Below, one piece after another: positions 35,477 to 45,000 of a stretch of 64,000 nucleotides of DNA (position 1 is the first letter of the stretch; each line of letters starts with the position of its first letter). The stretch lies in contig CAVXXD010000010.1 in NCBI GenBank assembly GCA_963765625.1, forward strand, positions 186,001 through 250,000. Direction: 5' to 3'. This DNA is from CAVXXD01 sp963765625. Its GTDB lineage: Bacteria; Actinomycetota; Geothermincolia; Geothermincolales; Geothermincolaceae. Made by a program: the position numbers and the translations under genes. The notes below the pieces were generated by a model. It was not told where the DNA came from, made no database searches, and worked only from the letters and a program-made list of their open reading frames with translations.

Positions 35477-36559
35477 TTAGAGGAAGGGGCGGAGATGCTC
35501 GAAGAGCCTCTCTTCGGCGCGGGCGGGGGAGAGCTCCGCCCAGCGCCGCCGCTGGCCGGCTACGATAGCCTCGCGTAAACGGCTGTTGCACCGTACTTCT
35601 TCCAGGGCCGCCGCCACCACCGGCCAGCGCTTGCGCGTGAACATCACCCCGCTGCCCCCCAGGGTATCGGGGATGGCCGCGGTGGCATAGGCAAAAGCCG
35701 GCACACCGTGGTGCATGGCCTCCACCAGGGGGACGCAGAAACCCTCGTGTTCGCTCATGGTGAAGAAGGCGTCCGCCGCCATGAGGTAGGAGGCGAGGTC
35801 GGCGTCGGTCACGCCGCCGGCGCCGCCCGGGAAGCCAACCCGGCCGGCCAGGCCGAGGGAGCGCGCCCTGTCGTAGAGCAGGCGGTTGTACTCCCGCGAC
35901 CAGGAAGAGCCCACCACCCAGAGGTGTGAGCCGAGGTTAAAATCCCGGCAATAGACGGCGAAGAAGTCGAGGAGGTCCTCCACCCTCTTATTGGGGACCA
36001 TCCGCCCGATGAAAAGCAGGCGCATGCCGGGCAGGTTGCGGAGCCGCTCGGTCAGGGGGGGGTTGTCACTGGCCATCTTCTCTTCGGAAAGAATTATAGG
36101 AAGCACCCCCGTCTTCTCTTCGGCGAAGCCGGCTGCCACCAGTTCCCGGCGATTGAAGTCGGAATCGCCCAGGGCCAGGTCGCAACCCTTCAGCTCCGGC
36201 AGCAGCTCCCGCCCTTTTCTACATACTGTAGCTATTTCCGGGCTGTAGGGCTCGAAGAACTCAGGCGGGGTGATGTTGTGGTAGACGAAGACCTTGCGGT
36301 TGCGGCTCTTCTTGTACAGCTCGTAGTTGTCGTTGTAGACCGAGTAGTGGTAGATAAGCACATCTTCGCGCTTGCGCCGGTAGGACCCGGCGTAGAGTTT
36401 TTCACCCTCGTTGTCCGCGGCATGATGATCGTCATTGGCGTTGGCGTAGACGTGGCTCTCGATTCCCCGCGCCAGCAGCAGCTGGTGGATGCGGAGGACG
36501 TGGTTGGTGATGGCGTCTCCGAACTGGAGGCGGGCGCATATCTGATGGACGCGGGTCAT
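35477..36559 (-). CDS. GT4 glycosyltransferase, GDAVSN-type paralogue 1
   Basis: Intact 360-residue GT-B protein. The N-terminus VHQICARLQFGDAITNHVLR is the 'HQ...GDAxxN' start shared with the two genes at 37659 and 38729. Also seen: VFVYHNITPPEFFEPY, GDSDFNRRELVAAGF, LLFIGRMVPNKRVEDLL and MSEHEGFCVPLVEAM (E-x7-E, with Cys in place of the usual Gly). Starts as an ATGA overlap with the upstream gene. Last gene of the 42106-35477 operon. The three paralogues probably act on related acceptors in one chain. Confidence 0.9.
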   Translation of the reverse strand: MTRVHQICARLQFGDAITNHVLRIHQLLLARGIESHVYANANDDHHAADNEGEKLYAGSYRRKREDVLIYHYSVYNDNYELYKKSRNRKVFVYHNITPPEFFEPYSPEIATVCRKGRELLPELKGCDLALGDSDFNRRELVAAGFAEEKTGVLPIILSEEKMASDNPPLTERLRNLPGMRLLFIGRMVPNKRVEDLLDFFAVYCRDFNLGSHLWVVGSSWSREYNRLLYDRARSLGLAGRVGFPGGAGGVTDADLASYLMAADAFFTMSEHEGFCVPLVEAMHHGVPAFAYATAAIPDTLGGSGVMFTRKRWPVVAAALEEVRCNSRLREAIVAGQRRRWAELSPARAEERLFEHLRPFL

Positions 36560-37662
36560 TCCCCGTTCTCCTCGATTTCTTCCTCCACCATTGCCGTCTC
36601 TTCGATCTCTTCAACCGCTTCTTCTTCAATTTCTTCGATAACTTCTGCGGCCTCGAGCTCTTCCGCTGTCTCCCCCGCACTTTCTTCTTCTTTCACAGGC
36701 CGGGCCCCTCGCAGGAACCGCACCCCCGAACACTCCAGCGGCTGCACTTCGTAACCGTGCCGCTCCAGCAGCCAGGCCAGGAATTCCGCCGTCCACTTGG
36801 GTTCTTCCGGGGACGAAGCCGCCCGTGCGAATCCTCCCGGACTGAGCCAGCCATCCCTGCTTACCCGGAGCAACACCTCCGCCCGCGGCCCGGTGGCGGC
36901 GGCCGCCTCCCCGACGACCTGGTCGAGGGCATCGTAGGTGAAGGTCTCGGGCTGGTTGACGATCACCGCACCGCACTCGTCCAGGTCCCTGGTGCGCAGG
37001 AGATCGAGAGCATGCTGCCAGCGGGCCGGCAGGAAGAGCGCCTGGTATTGCGCCACGATCTGGTCGTCTGAGTCGACGCCGGCCAGGAGCCTCCCCCGCT
37101 CCAGCAGCTTCTCGTAAGCGGTCGCTCCGGGCAGGCCGATGAAGGCGAGCTTGCCCCCGACCGCCTCCAGGACTCCCGCCACGGCTTCCTCGCTCCAGTC
37201 CTCCGGGCGGCGCACGTCCACGGTTGCGCCGGTCACTTCCCCTCCCGCGAATCCCGTTTCCTGGCGAATGGAGTGGAAGAGGCGGGCGGACGCGTCAAGG
37301 CACTTTACCGTGTAGGTGTTGAACTGCTCCTGCTGCTGCAGGTAACCTTCGCTGGGGCCGGTGATGGCCTTGCGCCTGATCTTGCGGCGCAGGCGCCCCA
37401 ATTTACCGAAGAAGCCGCCCTTGCCGCCGCCTTTGCCGTAGTCCAGGGGTGGTTCCAGCCGGGCTCCGTGCATGGCCAGCGACCTGTGCATGCGGTATTC
37501 CAGGCCGAAGTAGGTCTGGGCCTCCACCGACGATCCGCGATCCAGGCCGGCCCGGCCTACCGTAGCCTCCTCCCCTTCGTACAGCAGGCCGCGAGCCCGG
37601 CGGCGCTCCACCTTGACCCTGAAGCTGTCCAGGTTGATGTCCCGGCCGTTTATCTTGATCAA
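36556..37662 (-). CDS. Methyltransferase-like protein without a SAM motif, acidic tail
   Basis: 368 residues. The N-terminal half is a helical region with a basic stretch (LGRLRRKIRRKAITG) and QQQEQFNTYTVKCLD, the layout that precedes the catalytic domain of glycan methyltransferases such as the one at 41000-42106, which is the same length. The C-terminal half reads like a Rossmann domain (LAFIGLPGATAYEKLLERG, CGAVIVNQPETFTYDALDQ) but the Gly-rich SAM loop is missing. The last 45 residues are nearly all Glu/Ala/Ile. A non-catalytic partner or scaffold is a reasonable guess. It lies between two GT4 paralogues with 4-base overlaps on both sides. Confidence 0.72.
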   Translation of the reverse strand: MIKINGRDINLDSFRVKVERRRARGLLYEGEEATVGRAGLDRGSSVEAQTYFGLEYRMHRSLAMHGARLEPPLDYGKGGGKGGFFGKLGRLRRKIRRKAITGPSEGYLQQQEQFNTYTVKCLDASARLFHSIRQETGFAGGEVTGATVDVRRPEDWSEEAVAGVLEAVGGKLAFIGLPGATAYEKLLERGRLLAGVDSDDQIVAQYQALFLPARWQHALDLLRTRDLDECGAVIVNQPETFTYDALDQVVGEAAAATGPRAEVLLRVSRDGWLSPGGFARAASSPEEPKWTAEFLAWLLERHGYEVQPLECSGVRFLRGARPVKEEESAGETAEELEAAEVIEEIEEEAVEEIEETAMVEEEIEENGE

Positions 37663-38732
37663 TTCAGGTACCTCCCCAGGAACTCGTCAAACCTCTCCAC
37701 GAAGCTCTCTTCGCTGAAATCGTCCAGCCGCCTGAGCTGGGCGTCGACGATTCGCTGCCGCAGCAGGCGGTCGCCCCGGACGCTTTCCAGGGTCTCGCAC
37801 AGCAGCGGGAACGACTTTTCTTCAAAGAGCACTCCCGCCGGCCCCATGGTCTCGGGCACCGCCCCCGCCGCGTAGGCGAAGACGGGGAGCTCGCAGGCGA
37901 AGGCCTCCAGCAGGGGCACGCAGAACCCTTCGTGCTCGCTCATGCAGATGTAGAAATCGCAGTAGCGGTAGCAGGTGCGCAGACCGCGGTCGTCGATGCG
38001 GCCCAGGAAGAGCACCCGGTCCTCCAGCTCCAGCTCCTCCACCAGCCGCCACAGACGCATGGCGTAGTTGGGCAGGACCCGCCCCGCCAGCACCAGGCGG
38101 GAATGGGCGTTCACTCCCCGGTGATAGTGATGGAACAGCCGGATGACGTCTTCGATGCACTTGTTGGGGACGATGCGCCCTACGTAGAGGAGGTTGGTGG
38201 TGCTGTCCGAAAGCCGGCTGCTGCAGTTCCGGGTCCATGCCCCCCTCGCGTACGCGGTCGAGGATGGGCTTGATGGGCAGGACCCCCGTCTTTTCTTCTT
38301 CGAAACCCACCTGGACCAGTTCCCGGCGGTTGAAGTCGGAGTCGCCCAGGGCCAGGTCGCAACCCGCGAGCTCCGGCAGCAGTTCCCGTCCCCTGCCGGC
38401 AGAGGGTGGTCGCGCCCTCGTCGTAAGGGCTCGAACGATTCAGCCGGGGTGATGTTGTGGTAGATGAGCACCTTGCGGTTGGCGCTCTTGACGTATTCGG
38501 TGTAGTGATCGGCGTAGATGGAGTAGTGGAATATTAGCAGGTCCTCCCGCGAGTCGCGGTAAGGCCGGTACTCCGTGTCCAGGAGGGCGTACCTCGACCC
38601 GAACTCGTCCATGCCGCCGGCGAAGATGTGCGACTCGACGCCGCGCTCCAGGAGCAGGCGGTGGATGGCCAGGGCCTGGTTGCTGACGGCGTCCCCGGAG
38701 TCCAGCCGCACCAGTAATTGATGCACCCTCAA
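37659..38732 (-). CDS. GT4 glycosyltransferase, GDAVSN-type paralogue 2, two frameshifts
   Basis: 357 codons overall. N-terminus MRVHQLLVRLDSGDAVSNQA, then SANRKVLIYHNITPAESFEP. Between about 38425 and 38200 the frame is displaced: the correct frame there reads GCDLALGDSDFNRRELVQVG and FEEEKTGVLPIKPILD. The original frame returns with NLLYVGRIVPNKCIEDVIRL, FYICMSEHEGFCVPLLEAF (E-x7-E) and VPETMGPAGVLFEEKSF. The two slips cancel, so the gene is best read as intact with sequence errors. Overlaps both neighbours by 4 bases. Confidence 0.82.
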   Translation of the reverse strand: MRVHQLLVRLDSGDAVSNQALAIHRLLLERGVESHIFAGGMDEFGSRYALLDTEYRPYRDSREDLLIFHYSIYADHYTEYVKSANRKVLIYHNITPAESFEPLRRGRDHPLPAGDGNCCRSSRVATWPWATPTSTAGNWSRWVSKKKRRGSCPSSPSSTAYARGAWTRNCSSRLSDSTTNLLYVGRIVPNKCIEDVIRLFHHYHRGVNAHSRLVLAGRVLPNYAMRLWRLVEELELEDRVLFLGRIDDRGLRTCYRYCDFYICMSEHEGFCVPLLEAFACELPVFAYAAGAVPETMGPAGVLFEEKSFPLLCETLESVRGDRLLRQRIVDAQLRRLDDFSEESFVERFDEFLGRYLN

Positions 38733-39810
38733 TTCGAGCCTCCTTCCAGGAAGGGACCGAGGGTCCGGTCGAACTTGGCCAGGAAGCTGGTCTGGCCGAA
38801 GTCCTCCAGCCGCCGGTATTGCGCCTCCACGATCAGCTGCCGCTGCCGCGGGTCGCGCCGCAGGTTTTCCAGCGTCTCCGCCAGGAGGTTGAAATCCTTC
38901 TCATCAAAGAGGACCCCGGAATCGCCCATGGTCTCCGGCACCGCGCCGGCCGCGAAGGCCAGCACCGGCAGGCCGAAGCTGAAAGCCTCCAGCAGGGGCA
39001 CGCAGAAGCCCTCGTGCTCACTCATGCTGACGTAGAAATGGCAGGTGTCGTAGCAGGCCTTGAGGGCGGCGTCGGAGACCTTGCCCAGGAAGAACACCTT
39101 CTCCGCAAGCCCCAGCCGGCGGGTCAGTTCGATCAGGTGGTCGGCGTAAGCGCTGGCCAGGGAGCCCACCATCACCAGGCGGCTCGAGGCGTTGACGGTG
39201 TTGTGATAGAACCAGAACAGCTTGACCAGGTCCTCCAGGCGTTTGTTGGGAACCAGACGCCCCACGAAGAGCAGGTTGAGCTTGCCGTCGCCCAGCCGGC
39301 GGCGCAGGGAACGGTCCGCGGCGCACCCGGTAAGGCGGTCGGGCGGCGGATTGATGGGCAGCACCCCGGTCCTGGCCTCTTCGAAACCCGCCTCGACCAG
39401 GTCCCGGCGGTTGAACTCCGAGACCCCCAGGGCCAGGTCGCACCGGGTGAGCTGCAGCAGCAGCTCCTTGCCCCGCCGGCAGAAATCGGCCGTGTCCGGG
39501 TCGAAGTCGTCGTAGAACTCCGGCGGGGTGATGTTGTGATATATGAGGACCTTGCGGTTGCGCGTCTCCAGGTACATCCGGTAGTTGCTGCAGAAGAGAA
39601 GGTAGTGGTAGATGAGCAGGTCCTCCGAGCTGTCCATGTAGGCCCGGTATTCCTCCTCCTGCCGCCCGTACAGCTGCCCGAATTCGTCCATGCCCTGAGC
39701 GAAGATATCGCTCTCCAGCCCACGGCCCGCAGTACCTCCTGGATGGCCAGGGCATGGCCGCTCACGGCGTCCCCCGCGTCGAACCTCGGCAGCATCTGGT
39801 GGACTCTCAT
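38729..39810 (-). CDS. GT4 glycosyltransferase, GDAVSN-type paralogue 3, one frameshift
   Basis: About 360 residues. The start is the ATG at 39810 (MRVHQMLPRFDAGDAVSGHA), overlapping the upstream stop. One slip near 39725 moves the frame to GLESDIFAQGMDEFGQLYG, which continues to the end: KVLIYHNITPPEFYDDF, GVSEFNRRDLVEAGFEE, NLLFVGRLVPNKRLEDLV, FYVSMSEHEGFCVPLLEAF (E-x7-E). The open frame runs on upstream of 39810 into the previous gene; that stretch belongs to the previous gene. Ends in a 4-base overlap with paralogue 2. Confidence 0.82.
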
Positions 39811-40996
39811 CTAAAGCCCGGTCTCCCTCGACGGCCTGCTCGAACAGTTCTATCACCCGGTCCCAGGAGTAGTTGTCCAGCACGTACTGGCGGCCGGTGC
39901 GCCCCATGGCGCGCGTTCATGGCCTTGTCCTCCAGCATCAGGTTCAGCCCCTCGTGGAACTGGGGGTAGTCCTTAAACCACAGGCCGCCTCGGGATTTCT
40001 CGGCGTGGTAGCGGGTGACCGCGCAGTCGGCGTGCACCAGGCAGGGCGTGCCGGCCAGCCAGGCTTCCAGGATCATGATGGAGAAGCTCTCGTTGACGGA
40101 AGGGTGGCAGAGTACCGAAGCCGCCGCGTAGGCGTCCAGCTTGTCCCGGTCGCTGACGAATCCCAGGTCGACGATGTTCTCCCGGAAGCCGTGGGGTATG
40201 CCCACGTTGCCCGCCCCGGTCAGCACCAGCTTGAGGTCCCGCCCGGTGTGGCTGAGGTAATTGCAGAAGAAGCGGAGGAGCATGGGGATGTTTTTGCCGA
40301 TCTCCCTCCGCCCGCAGTAGAGCACCATGTCGCCCTTGATGCCGTACTTGGCCCGGAAACGCTCGCCGTCGCAGGCGAAATCGTCGAAGCCCATGCCCAC
40401 CACCCGGCCGGGGATGTCCTCGCCGTAGAGGCGCTGGGCCAGCTCCATCTCGGGCACCGAGTTGAAGAGGATGCCCTGACCGAGCGCATCATGTCGCGGA
40501 ATATCTCCAGGCTGGCGTAGGGCTCGTCATGCAGGCAGGGGGTGATGAAAGCGCGGTCGCGCACGATACGCGACCCCGTCCAGGTGGTGCCGAAGAGGTA
40601 GGGGGTGAAGATGAAGGCGCGGTAGTCGTCCTTCTTTTTCTCCAGGAAATCGAAGAGCCCCTCGCTGTAGGGAAAGTTGCTGATCCAGTATTCCTGCTGG
40701 TTTAGCGGGACCTTGCCCCCGTCAAATATTTTCTGTTCCAGCTTGAAGACCTTGCGCTTGGTCTGGAAGCGGCTGCGGGCCGGAAAGCGTGTCACCTTGA
40801 TGCCGCGGATGTATTCCTCCCCGGGCGGAAAGTGGTCGGCCCAGGTGTAGGGGTCGAGGGCACAGGTGGTGAGTATCTCCACCGGCCAGCCGCGGCGGTG
40901 GAGCTCCTCCGCGATGCTGCGGGCCAGTGTCTCCGCCCCTCCTACAACCTCGTCGCCGTAGCGCAGGGGTACGAATGCTATGGTATCCGCCGCCAC
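39807..40996 (-). CDS. GT4 glycosyltransferase, frameshifted
   Basis: About 396 residues. N-lobe: IAFVPLRYGDEVVGGAETLA, LTTCALDPYTWADHFPPGEE, FIFTPYLFGTTWTGSRI. After a slip near 40477 the donor lobe follows: VVGMGFDDFACDGERFRAKY, LYCGRREIGKNIPMLLRFF, LGFVSDRDKLDAYAAASVL, PSVNESFSIMILEAW (E-x7-E). A second slip near 39912 leads to GRQYVLDNYSWDRVIELFEQ, the usual C-terminal helix; the exact stop is uncertain by a few bases (39807-39813). Start is the GTG at 40996, 3 bases after the methyltransferase stop. The N-terminal style resembles the GT4 at 18387. Confidence 0.82.
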
Positions 40997-40999
40997 GGC

Positions 41000-42106
41000 C
41001 TACCTCCGCGCCTCGACGATGTAATGGGCGGCGCCACGAACTCTCCCCAGGCGTCGGTGATGCCGGGGCTCTCCTTCTCCAGCTTCTTCAAGGTCTTGAG
41101 GACCGCCTCGCTCTGCTTGGACCGGTCCTGGGGATCCAGCTCGAAAGGACGGCTCTCGATGCCGGAAAGCCCGCCTTCTCCAACAAGAAGACCAGCGTCT
41201 CGGGGTGGACCAGGCGGGTCACGGTGGGGTCGCGGAAGGCCGTATCGCCGCCGTAGAATGAAACGGGGCGATGGTTGATGAAGACGCGCGCGGGCGCCCT
41301 TGGCCATGTGGTCGGCCAGCTGGTTGAGGAGGTAGTGGAGTTCGTTGGTGGTGCTCCGCTCCCCCAGGCCCCAGGCGAAGACGGCGGGTATGGAGGCCAG
41401 GGGCACCTGCTCCAGGTAGACCAGGGGATCGGCACAGACCACTGGCAGGCCGCGCTCCTGGCAGTCCGCCGGCCAGGGCCGCGTCTTCCTCCACCCCCAA
41501 CACTTCCAGCCCGGAGTCGAGGGCGGCGCGCAGGAACATGCCGCGCCCACTGCCCAGCTCCACCACCCATTCCACCCCCTCGAACATGGCGGCCACCGGC
41601 GCCAGCTGCGCGGCCAGGGCGTCGAAGTCGGGGCCCCACTTCTCGGCGAAGGCGAGGCGGTCGACCTTGCCGGGATGGGAGCGGGCGCGGTCGCGCAGGA
41701 TCAGCCCGTCCAGGTTCTCGATGATGCTCAGTATCTGCCGGTTGAACTCACGCTGCTGCTGGAAGACGGCGTCGATGTAGGTCTTCATCAGCTTGCGGAC
41801 CACCTTCTTGACGAAGACGATGAGCGGCCCGATGACCTTGCGGTTGGACCCGATCTGGTAGTCGCTGGAGACCTCGGCGAAGGAGCGGGCGAACTGGATG
41901 GACAGGGTCAGCTCCTGCAGGGGGTCGGCGAAGAAGTCGCTGCGCGACGTTCCGGCGCCCCGCCGCTCCAGTTCCTCGATGGTCTCGTCCTTGAGTTCGG
42001 GAGCGTCCGGGCGAGAGGCGATCCGCTCGTCGATCGAGCGCATCACTTCCCCGACGTCGACCCCCTCGGGGTCCATCTTGATGATCTCGCTGGTATCTTC
42101 AGGCAT
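41000..42106 (-). CDS. Glycan-cluster SAM methyltransferase, frameshifted
   Basis: About 368 residues. The N-terminal third is helical (VGEVMRSIDERIASRPDAPE), with VIGPLIVFVKKVVRKLMKTY as a membrane-association helix and QQQREFNRQILSIIE. Then the methyltransferase domain: WVVELGSGRGMFLRAALDSG (SAM motif I), VLGVEEDAAL, then in other frames GLPVVCADPLVYLEQVPL, VFINHRPVSFYGGDTAFRDP, LVHPETLVFLLEKAGF, and a C-terminal HYIVEARR with a TAG at 41000-41002. At least four one-base slips (near 41480, 41290, 41165, 41040) are needed. RBS AAGGAGATG precedes the ATG at 42106. It heads the operon of four GT4s. Confidence 0.78.
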
Positions 42107-42141
42107 GGCATCTCCTTTATTAGAGTATTCTGATCCTAAGT

Positions 42142-42147
42142 ATCATA
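42142..42147 (-). promoter_or_regulatory. Possible -10 box of the 42106-35477 operon
   Basis: TATGAT on the minus strand about 36 bases before the ATG at 42106. No clear -35 is visible. The lone REP-like arm begins 26 bases upstream. Confidence 0.3.
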
Positions 42148-42172
42148 TACCACGCGGGCGATAATCTTCCTT

Positions 42173-42197
42173 GGGGTCAGGTCTATCGTTTATTATT
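42173..42197. repeat. Lone REP-like arm (element C)
   Basis: Repeats 24 bases of the left arm of inverted repeat B (31102-31125) exactly: core GGGTCAGGTCTATCG then TTTATTATT. I find no matching inverted arm within the next 700 bases, so it is a solo or decayed copy. It borders the degraded region 42200-42900. Confidence 0.75.
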
Positions 42198-42315
42198 TCT
42201 TTCCAGTTTCTGGTATTCTTCCGTTCCGGTGAAGGAGCAGGGTGTTTGAGGAAGACCTGCAAATATTCGATAATGGAATCGCTCGCAGTCGAGGGCTGAA
42301 GAGAACGGATAACGG

Positions 42316-42702
42316 ATGTACTGTCCAAAATGTGGTACGGACAATAAAGAAGGAAGCACCTGGTGCAACCTTTGCCAGGAGCCTCTTACGGAACTTGGCT
42401 GAAGCATGCCCCGGGAACCGCCTGGAGCCACACCCGGAAGCGATCAGGATCCTGCCGAAGAGGAAGAGCTCAGGTTTACCATGCATGCGTTTCGGCGCAA
42501 GCGAACTTAAAAGCCAGACAGGAAATGCCGTAGGCATATCGAGGAACTGGGTCGAGCGGGAGACTCCAGAGCGACAGACCTCCTGTTATCTCTGTCAGAG
42601 TACGAAAAACTGAAAGACACCGTATTCCAGGCTCTCGCGCAGATCAGAGACCCGAAAGCGGAATCATTCATGCTCGGTTTCGTGATCAGAGAACAGATGT
42701 GA
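42316..42702 (+). pseudogene. Zinc-ribbon protein remnant with two in-frame stops
   Basis: The frame from the ATG at 42316 reads MYCPKCGTDNKEGSTWCNLC, a CxxC...CxxC zinc ribbon, then stops at a TGA (42400-42402). The same frame goes on with an acidic Pro-rich linker (GSDQDPAEEEELRF), a TAA (42508-42510), and then HIEELGRAGDSRATDLLLSL and ALAQIRDPKAESFMLGFVI, a HEAT-repeat-like helical pair, to a TGA at 42700. The coding quality persists across both stops, so I call a decayed gene; a real 28-residue zinc-ribbon peptide is the alternative. Codons are less GC-rich than in neighbours (AGA, TTA, TCA). The rest of 42200-42911 holds no other supportable gene. Confidence 0.55.
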
Positions 42703-42911
42703 TCGGAATTTGCGTACTTCTCAGGGATTACGAAGAACGCTGCATATTGAAAGGTGGCAAACCGGAGTTTCACGTATCCAGGAGCCTCGAAGCGGCAGAG
42801 CATCAAAGACACGATGTCAAGTACAGGCTGTGCAGGTGCCCGGGAGAGATGACCCTGCTCGAAAGAGACGCTATGCCATGGTTCGAGATGCAGTAGGCGG
42901 GATAGCCCCCA

Positions 42912-44120
42912 TTAGAGTTCGTGCCAGGTGATGTCGCAGTCCATCGAGAGGTAGCCGGCGTCCATGCCGGGTGACTTGACGTCGAAGTAGAAGAACTTGT
43001 CCATCCAGTGATAGTCGGTTTTGTAGTCGCGGGTGCATGAAGCCACCGAAAGATAATAGCGGCCGTCCAGCAGGGACAGGCGGGGGATGCAGAACTCCAC
43101 CACCCCGGGTTTTTCCACCCGTGGTATGGGCAGGTCGCGCAGGCGGGTGTTGGTACCGTAGACCATCAGCCCCTGGTGATCGTAGAAGCCGAAGCCGAAA
43201 ATGGGGTCGTCGATGGGCTCGACGGCCTCGTACTCCAGGCGCACCTTCATGCTCTCCCCCGTCTCGAAGACCGGCTTGGTCCGGCCCTCCCCGTCCATCA
43301 GCTTGACTTCGGTAAAGCGGATCTGGTGGGTGCCGAAATCCTCGCCCTGGGGGTGGACGCGCATGGCTGCGTGGTATTCGCTGACCACCTCGGCCGGGTC
43401 CCCCAGCATTTTCATCTTGCCGTACTCCAGCCAGAGGATGCGGTTGGAGACCTGGGCGGCCAGGTCGGCCGAGTGGGTCACCAGCACGATGGTCTTGCCG
43501 GAGTCCTGGAAGTCGCTGATCTTGTCCAGGCACTTGGCCTGGAAAGCCTCGTCCCCCACCGCCAGCACCTCGTCGATGAGCAGGATGTCGGGCCGCACGT
43601 TGATGGCCACCGAGAAGCCGAGGCGCACGTACATGCCGCTGGAGTAGTTCTTCACCTGGTTGTCGATGAAATCGCCCAGGCCCGAAAAGTCGACGATCTG
43701 GTCGTAGATGGCGTCCACCTCGCGCTTGCTGAAGCCGAGGATGGAGGCATTGAGGTAGATGTTCTCCCGCCCGGTAAGGTCGGGGTGGAAGCCGGCCCCC
43801 AGGTCCAGCAAGGCGGCGATCTTGCCGTTGGTCCTGATGGTCCCCTTGTCCGGGATCATGATGCGGGTCATCATGCGCAGCAGGGTGGACTTGCCCGAGC
43901 CGTTGGGGCCGATGAGGGAGATGGTCTCCCCCGCCCGGACATCCAGGTCGATGTCCTGCAGGGCCCAGAAAAGATCGTAGCCGCGCTTGCGCCAGTTGAT
44001 CATCTTCTCCTTGAGGCTGGTATTTACGTCGTGATAGAGGCGGAAGCTCTTGCTCACCCCGCGGATCTCCATGGCGGTGGCGGCTTCGCTGAAATCCCTG
44101 CCGATATCGGTTACTTTCAT
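42912..44120 (-). CDS. wzt: Polysaccharide ABC exporter ATPase with Wzt C-terminal domain
   Basis: 402 residues. Powers export of an undecaprenyl-linked glycan across the membrane. ATPase domain: SLIGPNGSGKSTLLRMMTRI (Walker A), DLGAGFHPDLTGRENIYLN (diagnostic for the Wzt/TagH group), VKNYSSGMYVRL (signature, SSG in place of SGG), ILLIDEVLAVGD (Walker B) and VTHSADL (switch His). Residues of about 245-402 are a Wzt_C-type beta sandwich (GFGFYDHQGLMVYGTNTRL), which in Wzt binds the non-reducing end cap of the glycan, often a methyl group; the methyltransferases nearby fit this. The ATG at 44120 overlaps the permease stop (TGATG). Confidence 0.93.
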   Translation of the reverse strand: MKVTDIGRDFSEAATAMEIRGVSKSFRLYHDVNTSLKEKMINWRKRGYDLFWALQDIDLDVRAGETISLIGPNGSGKSTLLRMMTRIMIPDKGTIRTNGKIAALLDLGAGFHPDLTGRENIYLNASILGFSKREVDAIYDQIVDFSGLGDFIDNQVKNYSSGMYVRLGFSVAINVRPDILLIDEVLAVGDEAFQAKCLDKISDFQDSGKTIVLVTHSADLAAQVSNRILWLEYGKMKMLGDPAEVVSEYHAAMRVHPQGEDFGTHQIRFTEVKLMDGEGRTKPVFETGESMKVRLEYEAVEPIDDPIFGFGFYDHQGLMVYGTNTRLRDLPIPRVEKPGVVEFCIPRLSLLDGRYYLSVASCTRDYKTDYHWMDKFFYFDVKSPGMDAGYLSMDCDITWHEL

Positions 44121-44957
44121 CAGATGAACTCCGCGAACTTTCCTTCTCGCCTGGTGAAATATATGTAGCCCGTGATCACCAGGAAGATGGAGAAGACCAC
44201 CACCCCGACGATGGCCCACGGGTTGAGATAAACGGCGGAAGGGGCTCCTTCCGCTCCCGGCGCGTTTTCGGCCGAGTTGTAGACGATGTACTGGTAGAGC
44301 AGGATGATGTGGACCATGGGGTTGCACAGGTATATCTTCTGGGCCCAGGTGGGCAGGGTGGAGAGCATGTTGCCGATAGGGTAGATGACCGGGGTCATCC
44401 AGAACCAGGCCATCAGGAAGATCTCCGTGAAGTGCTGAACGTCGCGGAAGAAGACATTCAAGGCCGAGAGCCACATCAGCAATCCCGACGATGAAGATGA
44501 GCTCCATCAGCACCACCAGGGGGAAGGTGAAGATCCAGGGCGTCAAGGGTACGCGGAAAGCGATCAGGAAGACCAGCAGCACCGTCTCCTGCAGCAGGAA
44601 ATGGAAACCGGCCGAACCGATGTAGGAGAGGGGCAGCACCTCCCTCGGGAAGTAGACCTTCTTCACCAGCACGCCGTTGTTGACGATCGAACCTACCGAC
44701 GACGCCAGGGAGTTGGAGAGGAAATTCCAGGGCAGAATGCCGGCCATCAGGAAAAAGGCATAGAACTGCATCCCTGCCGCCCGCATCTTGAAGATGACCC
44801 CGAAGGCCACGTAAAAGACCACCAGCATCACCAGGGGGTTGATGAGGGACCATAGGAATCCGAAGAAGGAGTTCTTGTACTTGACCTTGACTTCTTTGCG
44901 GGTGAGGTTGAGCAGGAGCTCCCGGTACCTGCCCAGTTCTCTTAGCCTTTCCTTCAC
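44120..44957 (-). CDS. wzm: Polysaccharide ABC exporter permease, one frameshift
   Basis: About 279 residues, ABC-2 permease with six hydrophobic segments. Seen: NLTRKEVKVKYKNSFFGFLW (the interface-helix region), NPLVMLVVFYVAFGVIFKM, GILPWNFLSNSLASSVGSIV, NNGVLVKKVYFPREVLPLSY. A slip near 44480 moves the frame to LSALNVFFRDVQHFTEIFLM, WFWMTPVIYPIGNML, IILLYQYIVYNS and a C-terminal ITGYIYFTRREGKFAEFI. The NVFFRDVQ stretch is typical of Wzm/TagG. With the Wzt-type ATPase it forms the glycan exporter. Start is GTG at 44957, 43 bases after rmlB. Confidence 0.9.
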
Positions 44958-45000
44958 TCTCGCTCGGCCCTTCTTTCGGATTTATAATGACGGACGCCGG

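Noticed and set aside
36330..36754. Plus-strand Ser-rich frame opposite the acidic tail of the 368-residue protein
   Set aside because: Reverse complement of Glu/Ala codons gives Ser-rich nonsense; there is no ribosome-binding site or domain.
42400..42402. In-frame TGA read as selenocysteine in the zinc-ribbon frame
   Set aside because: No SECIS-like hairpin was apparent, a second stop (TAA) follows in the same frame, and no selenoprotein genes are near.
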